Made by a program: the position numbers and the translations under genes. From DASZKW01 sp035552775 (lineage in GTDB: Bacteria > Actinomycetota > Acidimicrobiia > Acidimicrobiales > Palsa-688), in the NCBI GenBank assembly GCA_035552775.1, contig DASZKW010000108.1, positions 1 through 6,400 on the forward strand: a stretch of DNA of 6,400 nucleotides, in the 5' to 3' direction. Positions 1 through 6,040 of this stretch are shown piece after piece. The stretch's first letter is position 1. Each line of letters starts with the position of its first letter. A model generated the notes under the pieces. It worked only from the letters and a program-made list of their open reading frames with translations. It was not told the DNA's origin and made no database searches.

Positions 1-1205
1 ACGTCGATGCCGCGGCCGTCGACATCGGTGGCGAACTGGCCGTCCTGCGCCTTCCGCCGCTCCACGATGTTCATGTTCGCCAGGATCTTGATCCGGCTGA
101 CCAGAGCCCCGGACATGTTCATCGGTAGCGACAACACGTCGTGGAGGGCGCCATCGATACGGAATCGGACCCGCAACTGATTGTCGCTGGGCTCCAGGTG
201 GATGTCCGAAGCCCGGTCTCGCAGGGCCTCGGTCACGAGCATGGTGACCACCTTGGCGACGGGGGAATCGGAGCCGATGGCCTCGTCGCGGGCGGTGGTG
301 CTTGACAGACGTGGAGCGTCACTGGATTCGAACGCCTTGACCATCCGGTCGACGTCGGCCAGGGCCCGGTAGGCGCGGTCGATGGCCTGCCGGGCCGCCG
401 TGGGAGTGACCGCGAAGAGCTGGACCGGCCCACCGAGCGCCTGCTGAATCACCGACTCCATGCCGGGCTGAGGATCACCGACGACGACCTCGACCACTCC
501 ATCGACGTCTCTCAGGGGCAGTGCCTTGTATTCGCGTGCTACTGCCTCGCTGAGCCGCCCAGCGACCTGCGGGTCTGGCGCTTGCTGGCTCAGATCAGCC
601 AGGCCGATGCCGAACTGGTTAGCCAGCACCCGGGTGAGCTGCCGTTCATCCAGGGCACCCATGCGGATAAGCACTTCGCCGAGGCGGAGGCCAGACGTCG
701 GCTGGTCAGCGAGCGCTTTATCCAGTTGCGTCTGCGTGACGAGTTCCTGCGAAACCAGAAGGGCACCCAGGAGGTGCCCTCCTGCGGTGGCAGGCTGCCC
801 GCTCGGGTAGGTCGGCCGTGCGGCCAAAGGAGGCGTATTGTCTGATTCGCCACCACGGCGAGCCCGCAGCGGCCGCCGCGTACGACGTGTTTCGGGCGGC
901 GGCTCGGGCTGTCGTCGGGAGGGCATGGGCGGTTGCGGGGCAACAGGCGGCGCGTAAGTGACCGTTGGAGTCGGTGCCGCGCGGGCGGGCGATTCGGGCA
1001 CGTGGTTGACCTCCGGCCATGCGAGTGCGGGTTCGGGCGTGTACCGCGATTCCGCGGAAACGATCGCGAGCTCGGCGTCGAGATCGAAATCGTCGGCCGC
1101 CGGCTGGGGCAGTGGCGCTCCCGTCCGGGCTACGCCGTCGCTACGGGCGAAATGGTTCCCAGCGCCGGCGGAGGGCGCCGGCGTGTCCTTGCCCCTGCGC
1201 AACAT
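1..1205 (-). CDS. GspE/PilB-family type IV pilus or type II secretion ATPase, N-terminal part (3' end beyond window)
   Basis: Seen: an open frame of 401 codons from ATG at 1205 runs off the left edge. Residues 1-140 are Pro/Arg/Ala-rich and probably disordered, with an acidic patch at 38-45 and an Arg cluster at 97-118. Residues 145-197 hold two 24-residue MshEN motifs separated by five residues. The GspE-type signatures follow: RASDIHLEP (331-339), VRFRIDG (346-352), SRIKILANMNIVERR (370-384) and KAQDGQF (385-391). Family knowledge: these hexameric cytoplasmic ATPases power pilus extension or pseudopilus assembly at the inner face of the membrane. The Walker A, Walker B and zinc-binding parts would lie to the left of the window, so catalytic competence cannot be judged. 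The start is supported by AGGAG (1214-1218) eight bases upstream and by a one-base overlap with the stop of the preceding gene. PilB and GspE cannot be separated without the rest of the locus; the MshEN module favours a pilus-type PilB/MshE ATPase. Family assignment is firm. Confidence 0.93.
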   Translation of the reverse strand, partial: MLRRGKDTPAPSAGAGNHFARSDGVARTGAPLPQPAADDFDLDAELAIVSAESRYTPEPALAWPEVNHVPESPARAAPTPTVTYAPPVAPQPPMPSRRQPEPPPETRRTRRPLRARRGGESDNTPPLAARPTYPSGQPATAGGHLLGALLVSQELVTQTQLDKALADQPTSGLRLGEVLIRMGALDERQLTRVLANQFGIGLADLSQQAPDPQVAGRLSEAVAREYKALPLRDVDGVVEVVVGDPQPGMESVIQQALGGPVQLFAVTPTAARQAIDRAYRALADVDRMVKAFESSDAPRLSSTTARDEAIGSDSPVAKVVTMLVTEALRDRASDIHLEPSDNQLRVRFRIDGALHDVLSLPMNMSGALVSRIKILANMNIVERRKAQDGQFATDVDGRGID

Positions 1206-1218
1206 CAGAGGCGCTCCT
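1203..1218 (-). promoter_or_regulatory. Ribosome binding site and TGATG stop-start junction
   Basis: On the minus strand AGGAG (1218-1214) is followed by eight bases and then ATG (1205-1203). The stop TGA of the upstream 143-residue gene occupies 1207-1205, so stop and start share one base. This decides the start of the ATPase and implies that the two genes are translated from one message with coupling. Confidence 0.8.
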
Positions 1219-1636
1219 GGACCGCGCTGTCGCAGGTGACGACGATGTCGCCCTCGGGCGGAACCCGTTTCGCCCACCCCGCGAATCCGGAGATCTCGGA
1301 CATGCCCCCGACGACGAGGGGGATCCCCTCCCGCAGGCCGCAGATGGCGCCCATCTCGGAGAGCGTCGGTTGCGCTTCGGGCCGGCTGCGGATGTCGAGA
1401 ACGACGTCGATGTCGTGCTGGTCCAGCGGGCACCCCCGCCCAGGGATGAGGGCGTTGCACGGGAAGGGCGCCTCGGCGCTCTCGCTACAACGGTGGACCG
1501 CCCGCCCGGCGGCGAGCAGTTGCGAGGAGGCGTCTTGCACGGCCCAGTCGTCTGGCCCGACTACCAGAATCTCGGCGGCACGGACCGCGACAGGGCGGTC
1601 TTCATTCTCCAACTTGACGAGGTTCACGTGCTGCAC
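1205..1636 (-). CDS. Conserved-looking protein of unknown function, coupled to the pilus/secretion ATPase
   Basis: A 143-residue acidic, soluble protein with no signal peptide or membrane segment. I do not recognise a named family. The order of segments suggests a small alpha/beta (Rossmann-like) fold: a strand at 22-27 (EILVVG) followed by PDD, an alpha region at 31-44, a strand near 46-50, a Cys/Gly/Pro-rich insert with FPCNAL and GRGCPL (Cys60, Cys69), a strand at 76-82 (IDVVLDI), a strand at 105-110 (IPLVVG) and a strand near 131-134. Further Cys are at 50, 99 and 135. The frame closes at an upstream TGA, so GTG at 1636 is the most upstream start; GTG at 1627 or TTG at 1612 are possible and none has a good ribosome binding site. 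Its stop overlaps the start of the ATPase gene by one base, so a role in the same pilus/secretion process is plausible. That is inference from position only. Confidence 0.8.
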   Translation of the reverse strand: MQHVNLVKLENEDRPVAVRAAEILVVGPDDWAVQDASSQLLAAGRAVHRCSESAEAPFPCNALIPGRGCPLDQHDIDVVLDIRSRPEAQPTLSEMGAICGLREGIPLVVGGMSEISGFAGWAKRVPPEGDIVVTCDSAVQERL

Positions 1637-1708
1637 GAAAACGAGTGTGCTCGGGCTGGGTCACCCCCCTCCCTCCGGTTTCCCAACAGGCTCCCAACTC
1701 GCGCCGGT

Positions 1709-1714
1709 TAGTCT
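1709..1714 (+). promoter_or_regulatory. Possible -10 element of the response regulator gene
   Basis: TAGTCT fits the TANNNT form of actinobacterial -10 boxes and ends 11 bases before the ATG at 1726. Transcription would begin at about 1720-1722, giving a leader of only a few bases, in keeping with the lack of a Shine-Dalgarno before this ATG. No convincing -35 was seen. The site lies in the 89-base gap (1637-1725) between two divergent genes; no clear promoter for the leftward gene was found in that gap. Confidence 0.3.
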
Positions 1715-1725
1715 TGCGACCGATC

Positions 1726-2433
1726 ATGGTCGAACGTCGAGACGCTCGCATTCTGGTCGTCGACGACGACGAGCAACTGGCCGCGCTTCTGGTTCTGGTC
1801 CTCGAGGGTGAGGGTTACCCGGTGACGGTCGCCAACGACGCCCCGGGCGCTATCGAGCAGGTCAAGCGGGGGACGACTGACCTGGTGGTGCTGGATATCT
1901 CCCTCGGCGCCGATGACGGGCGGATGGTGCTGTCGCAGATCCGAGAGCTCGGCGAGCTGCCGGTGATCCTGATCAGCGGCATGGGCGAAACCGCTGACCG
2001 GGTGCTCGGGTTGCGGCTGGGCGCCGATGATTTCCTGGCCAAGCCGTTTTCTCCCGTGGAGCTGGTGGCCCGGGTGGAGTCGGTCCTGCGCCGGGTGGGT
2101 CGGTCCCACACGGGGCGAACGGACATTCCTGCGGATGCCGGCACCGGTGGGATGGCGCTCGACCCCCGGACCCGCGAGGTGCGGGTCGAGGGCAAGGCCG
2201 TGGAGCTGACCGCCAAGGAGTTCGATCTACTGGCGTTTCTGGTGGGATCGCCGCGGCAGGTGTTCAGCCGGGGCCAACTCCTCGAGCACGTGTGGTCGTC
2301 CCGCAGCGAATGGCAGGACGAAGCCACCGTCACCGAGCACGTCCGGCGGGTCCGGCACAAGGTGGAGCAAGACCCCGAGCACCCTCGGTGGATCACCACC
2401 GTCCGGGGCGTCGGCTACCGCTTCGAGCCCTGA
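1726..2433 (+). CDS. OmpR/PhoB-family two-component response regulator
   Basis: A 235-residue DNA-binding response regulator. The receiver domain (about 7-122) has the acidic pair Asp13-Asp14 in ILVVDDD, phospho-acceptor Asp57 in VVLDISL, the switch Ser84 in ILIS and Lys106 in FLAKPF, so it should be phosphorylatable. The C-terminal winged-helix domain (about 141-235) shows the OmpR hallmarks ELTAKEFDLLAFL (160-172), the recognition-helix region TVTEHVRRVRHKVE (201-214) and RWITTVRGVGYRFEP at the end. The ATG at 1726 was chosen because VERRDARILVVDDD then begins like other family members; the frame stays open to GTG at 1645, but those 27 extra residues look unlike a receiver N terminus. No Shine-Dalgarno is evident, so it may be translated from a very short leader. 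It is divergent from the unknown/ATPase unit, and its last 19 bases overlap the 3' end of the histidine kinase on the other strand. The kinase is the obvious candidate partner, but convergent pairs are not the usual co-transcribed arrangement. Target genes are unknown. Confidence 0.95.
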   Translation: MVERRDARILVVDDDEQLAALLVLVLEGEGYPVTVANDAPGAIEQVKRGTTDLVVLDISLGADDGRMVLSQIRELGELPVILISGMGETADRVLGLRLGADDFLAKPFSPVELVARVESVLRRVGRSHTGRTDIPADAGTGGMALDPRTREVRVEGKAVELTAKEFDLLAFLVGSPRQVFSRGQLLEHVWSSRSEWQDEATVTEHVRRVRHKVEQDPEHPRWITTVRGVGYRFEP

Positions 2434-4877
2434 AGAGACGTGTCGTGCAGCAGCTCGGCTACCCGTAGTCGCAGGGCGTCGGGGCGATACGGCTTGCGGA
2501 GGACCCGGTCGCCGGGTCCGGGCATGCCAACTTGGGGGCGTCCGGAGTACCCCGTCATATAGAGCACGGGCAGGTCGGGCTGGGAGTCATGGGTCGCCTC
2601 GGCCAGCTGCACGCCGGACATTCCCGGCAGCATCACGTCGGTGACGAGGGCGTCGAAGGGCCCCATCGTGGACAGGATCTCCAAGGCCATCTCGGCGGAT
2701 TCGGCGGCCACCACGTCGAGTCCGACGCCGGCCAGGCATTGCCGCCCCATCACCCGCAGAGCCGGCTCGTCCTCGACGAAGAGGATGCGGCCGGTCAGGG
2801 TGCGTCCGGGCGGCCACACCTCCACGGCGTCGCTGATCTCCGCCGGTAGGTCGTCGCAGAGGGGGAGCCAGATACGCACGGTCGTCCCCCGGCCGGGAGC
2901 GGAGTCCACGTCCATGTGGCCACCGCGCTCGTTGACGAGGCCGTAGGCGGTGGAGAGCCCGAGGCCGCTGCCGTCACCGCGCGCCTTGGTGGTGAAAAAT
3001 GGTTCGAGGCAGCGAGCCAGGACCTCCGCCGGCATGCCCGGCCCGTCGTCGGAAATGGTCAGGGTCGCGCCCGGACAGTCGACGTCGCCTTCGTTGCCCG
3101 CGCCGGCGCCGCCGATCTCGACCGCCACGGTCACCTGACCCTCGCCGTCCATGGCATCGCAGGCGTTGACCACCAGGTTGATGACGATCTGCTCCATCTC
3201 GGTGGGATCCACCCGGACCTTCACCGGGTCGTCCGGGAAGTCGATGCTCAACCCCACCCGCGGCCCGGCCAGCCGGCCGAGCACCGCCTGGAGGTTGGCG
3301 ACTTCGGCACCCAGGTCGATGACGACCGCGGCCTCCTCCCGCCTGGTCATGCCAAGCATCTGCTGGGTGAGGCTCGCCGCTCGCTTGGCGGCCCCTTCGA
3401 TGTCCGCGATCAACGCCCGTTGCTTGACGTCGGCCAAGCCCCGGGACAGCAGCTCGGTGTAGCCGATGATCAGGGTGAGCAGATTGTTGAAATCGTGGGC
3501 GACGCGGCCGGCGACCACTCCCATGGCCTCCAGCCGCTGCGCCTGGACGAGTGCTCGCTCCGCCCGGCGCACCTCACTCAAGTCGAGTCCGGCGATCAGG
3601 ACGGTGTGATCGTCGGAGGGAGAGGTGGCCGGCATCGGGGCGCCCGAAAGGGACAGGTCGAGGCCGTCGAGCGACACCGTGCGATTGATCACCGATCCGC
3701 GGGCGCGCACCGACTCTGCCAGATCCAGCATGGCGGGGCGGACCGGTTCGGTGAGCGCCCACTCGTTCGGGTCGGCAACCCAGTCGAACAGCTCGAGGGC
3801 GGCCCGGTTGGCGAGGGTGACGACACCGTCGGGGCGGACGCCGATGAGCGCGACCGGCGACGCCTCGACCACGGCCCGCAGCCGAGCCTCGTGCACCACC
3901 ACGGCCTCCGTGCCCAGCGCCCGCTCGAACGCGACCGGGATCAACGACGCCAGCGAGCTGAGCACCAGCTCCTCGTCGGTCGAGAGATCGGTGCCGACGA
4001 AGACGACCAGGGCGGCGTGCTGCCAGGGGTCGCTGCTCGGCAGGGGATGGGCGATCCAGCCCCGGCCGCGGGCCGTCCGCCGGTTGGTCACCGCTCCGAA
4101 GGCGGTTTCGGCCAGGTCCCGATCCACCTCGCCGGTCTGGGCCGTTACCACGCTGCCGTCCGCCATCCACCACTGGGCGATGGCGCCGTCCGCCTCCTGG
4201 ATGACGCACGCCTCGATGCACGCCACCCGCAGTACCGCCTCGGTAGTGGCGGCGCCGGCCAGATTGGTGGCCGCAGTGGCCAGGCGGCGGAGCCGGCGGA
4301 CGGCGCGACTCTGTTCTCGGGCCGAGGCCTGCATCTCGCGGTGGAGGAGGACGCGCTGGATGGCCGCGCCGAGCCGGCTGCTCAACTCCACGCCGACCCG
4401 CAAGGCCGAAGGCCGGAACCCCCGGCGGTAAGGGCCCGTCGCCGCGACGAACCAACCCAGGGTGATGCCGCCGCCGGTGATGGGCGCCACCATGAGTGAC
4501 TGGGCCCCGTAGCGTTCCCGGATGGAGCGGGCATTCTCGGTCTCGTCCGAGTTGGGATAAGCGAGCACCGGCCGCCGGTCCGGTGCGACCAGGCGGCCGA
4601 TCGGGGACCATTCATCTGGTGCGTGCATGCCGCTGCTGTGGGAGCTGCGATAGGCCGCGGTGTGGACATCGCCGTTGGGGCCGACGACCTCCACCGCGCA
4701 CACGTCGGCGAAGTCCGGGACGCACGCGTCGGTGACTTGCAGGACGGCGTGCTCGTAGTCCTCGAGAGTGGCGTCGAGGATACGGCTGGCCGACGCCAGC
4801 AAGTCCAGGCGCTGAAGGGCTTCCTTCTCCCCGAGCACGGCGACTTCGTAGGCGCTGAGCTCGCCCCGACCGTCCAC
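2415..4877 (-). CDS. Soluble hybrid histidine kinase (GAF-GAF-PAS-HisKA-HATPase_c-REC)
   Basis: An 820-residue cytoplasmic sensor kinase with no membrane segment. Visible order: GAF-like region 1 (about 25-178), coiled linker (about 180-205), GAF-like region 2 (about 206-322), PAS (about 328-440), dimerisation/phosphoacceptor domain with the H-box GRVAHDFNNLL (His461), ATPase domain with N-box NLVVNACDAM (Asn571), G1 DDGPGM (611-615), F-box EPFFTTK (625-631) and G2 GSGLGLS (636-642), then a C-terminal receiver (about 696-812) with Glu702-Asp703, phospho-acceptor Asp747, Thr775 and Lys795. Every catalytic element is intact. HDFNN-type kinases with an attached receiver usually use it for phosphorelay or autoregulation; no histidine phosphotransfer domain is visible here. 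The GAF regions show no obvious chromophore or haem signature, so the signal is unknown. The start is GTG at 4877 with AAGGGG (4885-4890) seven bases upstream. The GAF boundaries are judged by eye and are the weakest part of the assignment. Confidence 0.95.
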   Translation of the reverse strand: MDGRGELSAYEVAVLGEKEALQRLDLLASASRILDATLEDYEHAVLQVTDACVPDFADVCAVEVVGPNGDVHTAAYRSSHSSGMHAPDEWSPIGRLVAPDRRPVLAYPNSDETENARSIRERYGAQSLMVAPITGGGITLGWFVAATGPYRRGFRPSALRVGVELSSRLGAAIQRVLLHREMQASAREQSRAVRRLRRLATAATNLAGAATTEAVLRVACIEACVIQEADGAIAQWWMADGSVVTAQTGEVDRDLAETAFGAVTNRRTARGRGWIAHPLPSSDPWQHAALVVFVGTDLSTDEELVLSSLASLIPVAFERALGTEAVVVHEARLRAVVEASPVALIGVRPDGVVTLANRAALELFDWVADPNEWALTEPVRPAMLDLAESVRARGSVINRTVSLDGLDLSLSGAPMPATSPSDDHTVLIAGLDLSEVRRAERALVQAQRLEAMGVVAGRVAHDFNNLLTLIIGYTELLSRGLADVKQRALIADIEGAAKRAASLTQQMLGMTRREEAAVVIDLGAEVANLQAVLGRLAGPRVGLSIDFPDDPVKVRVDPTEMEQIVINLVVNACDAMDGEGQVTVAVEIGGAGAGNEGDVDCPGATLTISDDGPGMPAEVLARCLEPFFTTKARGDGSGLGLSTAYGLVNERGGHMDVDSAPGRGTTVRIWLPLCDDLPAEISDAVEVWPPGRTLTGRILFVEDEPALRVMGRQCLAGVGLDVVAAESAEMALEILSTMGPFDALVTDVMLPGMSGVQLAEATHDSQPDLPVLYMTGYSGRPQVGMPGPGDRVLRKPYRPDALRLRVAELLHDTSLQGSKR

Positions 4878-5098
4878 CTGTCAGCCCCTTCTCGGAATTG
4901 TCATCTGTGCACCAACCCGTCCGGCGGCATGAGTAGCAACTACCCGAAAAGAGCCGTCCGGTCCAGAGCTCCACGAGGAGGATAGCCACAACCGCCTATA
5001 GATGCCCCCCGGCCCTGGACGGTTTTACCCAAAAGTCACAGGGGACGGAAGTTACAGAAGCGCAGTTGGCGCAAGCGCGGAAGCCGCCAGGTTGCCGG
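4878..5098. other. Intergenic gap between the histidine kinase and the anti-sigma-like gene
   Basis: This 221-base gap is less GC-rich than the genes around it and must hold the kinase ribosome binding site (4885-4890, minus strand). It probably also holds the kinase promoter and the 3' end of the sigma/anti-sigma message. I see only a very small inverted repeat (GTAG-CAA-CTAC, about 4933-4943), and no terminator with a T-run, no convincing -35/-10 pair and no open frame that looks coding. Confidence 0.5.
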
Positions 5099-6040
5099 TC
5101 AGTGGGAGTGGTGGGTCCCCGAGTTCGCCGATCCGGCCGCGCTGGCACCGCCACTCGCGGCGTTCGCCGTCGTCGTCCCAGCCGCACCGGCGCCCCCGCT
5201 GGCCGTGGTGGCCGTGGTGGTGCCGCCCGAATTGGGCGTCGAGACGGAGGCATGCGAGGAAGACTTGCCGGCCGTGGCCGGCTTGCCGGTGGTGGCGGGC
5301 TTGCCGGTGGTGTCGGGCTTGCCAGTGGTGTCGGGCTTGCCGGTGGTGTCGGGCGGCCCCGGATGGTTCTTGGCCACGTAGGTCTGGCAGAACGTCTTGG
5401 TGGCGGACGCCGTGCCCCCGTTGGCCGCGATCAACGTCTTGAAGGCGGTCGAGGCGTCCTTACCCGAGTTGGGATTCGACGTACCGGGCCCGGCCAGAAA
5501 GGCGGTGCACAGGCCAAAGGTGGCGTTGCCGTTGGCCATCCCGCCAACCGGACCAGTAGCCGAGTGGGAGCCCGGGCTGGACGGGGCGGTGGTGGTACGA
5601 CTGGCGGTTGTACCCGTCGGCAGGTGGGAGGTGGCGGTGGCCAGACCGGCCTTGGCGTGCGACGACGCGTGCGAGCTCTGGGTCGGCAGGCTGCCGGTCG
5701 CCGCCGCGGCGGCCGTGCCCGCGCCGAGCACGGCGACCGCGGCGGCGGCTGCGACCTTGGCCGAGAGCAACTTACCGAGCATTGATTTTCTCCTTGCGAG
5801 GGTGGGCAGAGGGCGGGGAGCTGAGACGACGGCGGCAACACCAGCGGCGACGACGGCGGCCTCTTGGGCCAACTCGGCCGGGCTGGCCGGACCGGTCGCC
5901 GTCTGGATCATGGCGGCGAGTCCGGCATAGCCCGGCGGGGCATCCTCGGGGGACAGCGCTCCCGAGAGCAGCCGACCGGCCGTGGCGTCGTCGATGGGAT
6001 ACCGGAACATCTCACCGTCCCCATCGCGCTCGGGACTCAT
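5099..6040 (-). CDS. Putative single-pass membrane anti-sigma factor with Ser/Thr/Ala/Gly-rich extracytoplasmic region
   Basis: A 313-residue protein whose ATG (6040-6038) overlaps the stop of the ECF sigma gene as ATGA, the usual arrangement for a sigma and its regulator. Residues 1-88 form a short cytoplasmic part with DDATAGRLLSGALSPEDAPP (17-36) and an Ala-rich helix at 55-73, a layout I associate with actinobacterial ECF-linked anti-sigma-like proteins. It lacks the HxxxCxxC zinc motif of classic ZAS anti-sigmas. Residues 91-113 are a membrane segment after Arg/Lys. The rest (about 200 residues) is low complexity and predicted outside, with a two-Cys segment at 175-226 (GLCTAF, Cys178; KTFCQTY, Cys218), a hexapeptide tandem repeat DTTGKP/ATTGKP (231-259), a Ser/Thr/Gly/Ala-rich tail and His-rich end (THHSH). 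Role inferred: holding the cognate sigma at the membrane until an envelope signal releases it. An internal in-frame ATG (Met87) has its own consensus ribosome binding site. Function rests mainly on gene context and architecture. Confidence 0.75.
   Translation of the reverse strand: MSPERDGDGEMFRYPIDDATAGRLLSGALSPEDAPPGYAGLAAMIQTATGPASPAELAQEAAVVAAGVAAVVSAPRPLPTLARRKSMLGKLLSAKVAAAAAVAVLGAGTAAAAATGSLPTQSSHASSHAKAGLATATSHLPTGTTASRTTTAPSSPGSHSATGPVGGMANGNATFGLCTAFLAGPGTSNPNSGKDASTAFKTLIAANGGTASATKTFCQTYVAKNHPGPPDTTGKPDTTGKPDTTGKPATTGKPATAGKSSSHASVSTPNSGGTTTATTASGGAGAAGTTTANAASGGASAAGSANSGTHHSH
5263..5352 (-). repeat. Five 18-bp tandem repeats coding for DTTGKP-like hexapeptides
   Basis: Units at 5263-5280, 5281-5298, 5299-5316, 5317-5334 and 5335-5352. 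The plus-strand unit is GCTTGCCGGTGGTGTCGG. The third and fifth are identical, the fourth differs at one base (A for G), the second at one, and the first, outermost unit is most diverged. The unit length is a multiple of three, so changes in copy number would keep the frame of the anti-sigma-like gene. The encoded stretch is Pro, Lys, Gly and Thr-rich, likely an extended linker in the extracytoplasmic region. Confidence 0.92.
5780..5795 (-). promoter_or_regulatory. Internal Shine-Dalgarno and in-frame ATG inside the anti-sigma-like gene
   Basis: On the minus strand AAGGAG (5795-5790) is followed by seven bases and ATG (5782-5780), codon 87 of the anti-sigma-like frame. The peptide from this ATG starts MLGKLLSAK followed by an Ala/Val-rich hydrophobic stretch and AAAAATGSLP, which resembles a signal peptide or N-terminal anchor. 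A shorter product without the cytoplasmic domain is therefore possible. The same bases also code for LARRKSM of the full-length protein, so the signal could be chance. Confidence 0.5.

Noticed and set aside
590..943. Minus-strand frames of 100-117 codons within 590-1020.
   Set aside because: They are out of frame with the ATPase, which is continuous from 1205 to the left edge and carries the family motifs.
1645..1725. An upstream GTG at 1645 that would extend the response regulator by 27 residues.
   Set aside because: The extension does not resemble a receiver N terminus, has no ribosome binding site and would cover the likely promoter; the ATG at 1726 gives a normal family length.
933..1811. 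A 292-codon plus-strand frame crossing the ATPase, the unknown gene and the divergent promoter gap.
   Set aside because: It is antisense to a frame with clear GspE/PilB motifs and runs into the response regulator in the wrong frame; its composition is Arg/Ser-rich as expected of a shadow frame.
2916..4499. A 527-codon open frame on the plus strand opposite the histidine kinase.
   Set aside because: It lies fully antisense to a kinase with every catalytic motif intact. High GC at third positions suppresses stops on the opposite strand, and the peptide has no recognisable domain.
5030..5098. Short GC-rich segments that might pair into a riboswitch or terminator near the 3' end of the anti-sigma-like gene.
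   Set aside because: I could not draw a stable, conserved-looking fold or match a known riboswitch core, and no T-run follows. Running a covariance-model search would settle it.
5263..5352. Regular short repeats that could suggest a CRISPR array.
   Set aside because: The units are adjacent with no spacers, are 18 bp and lie in frame inside a coding region.
5066..5785. A plus-strand frame with a glycine-rich GGVGLAGG-like repetitive stretch resembling a Gly-rich surface protein.
   Set aside because: The repeat is only the antisense reading of the 18-bp units of the anti-sigma-like gene, and that frame has the better start context and the operon link.
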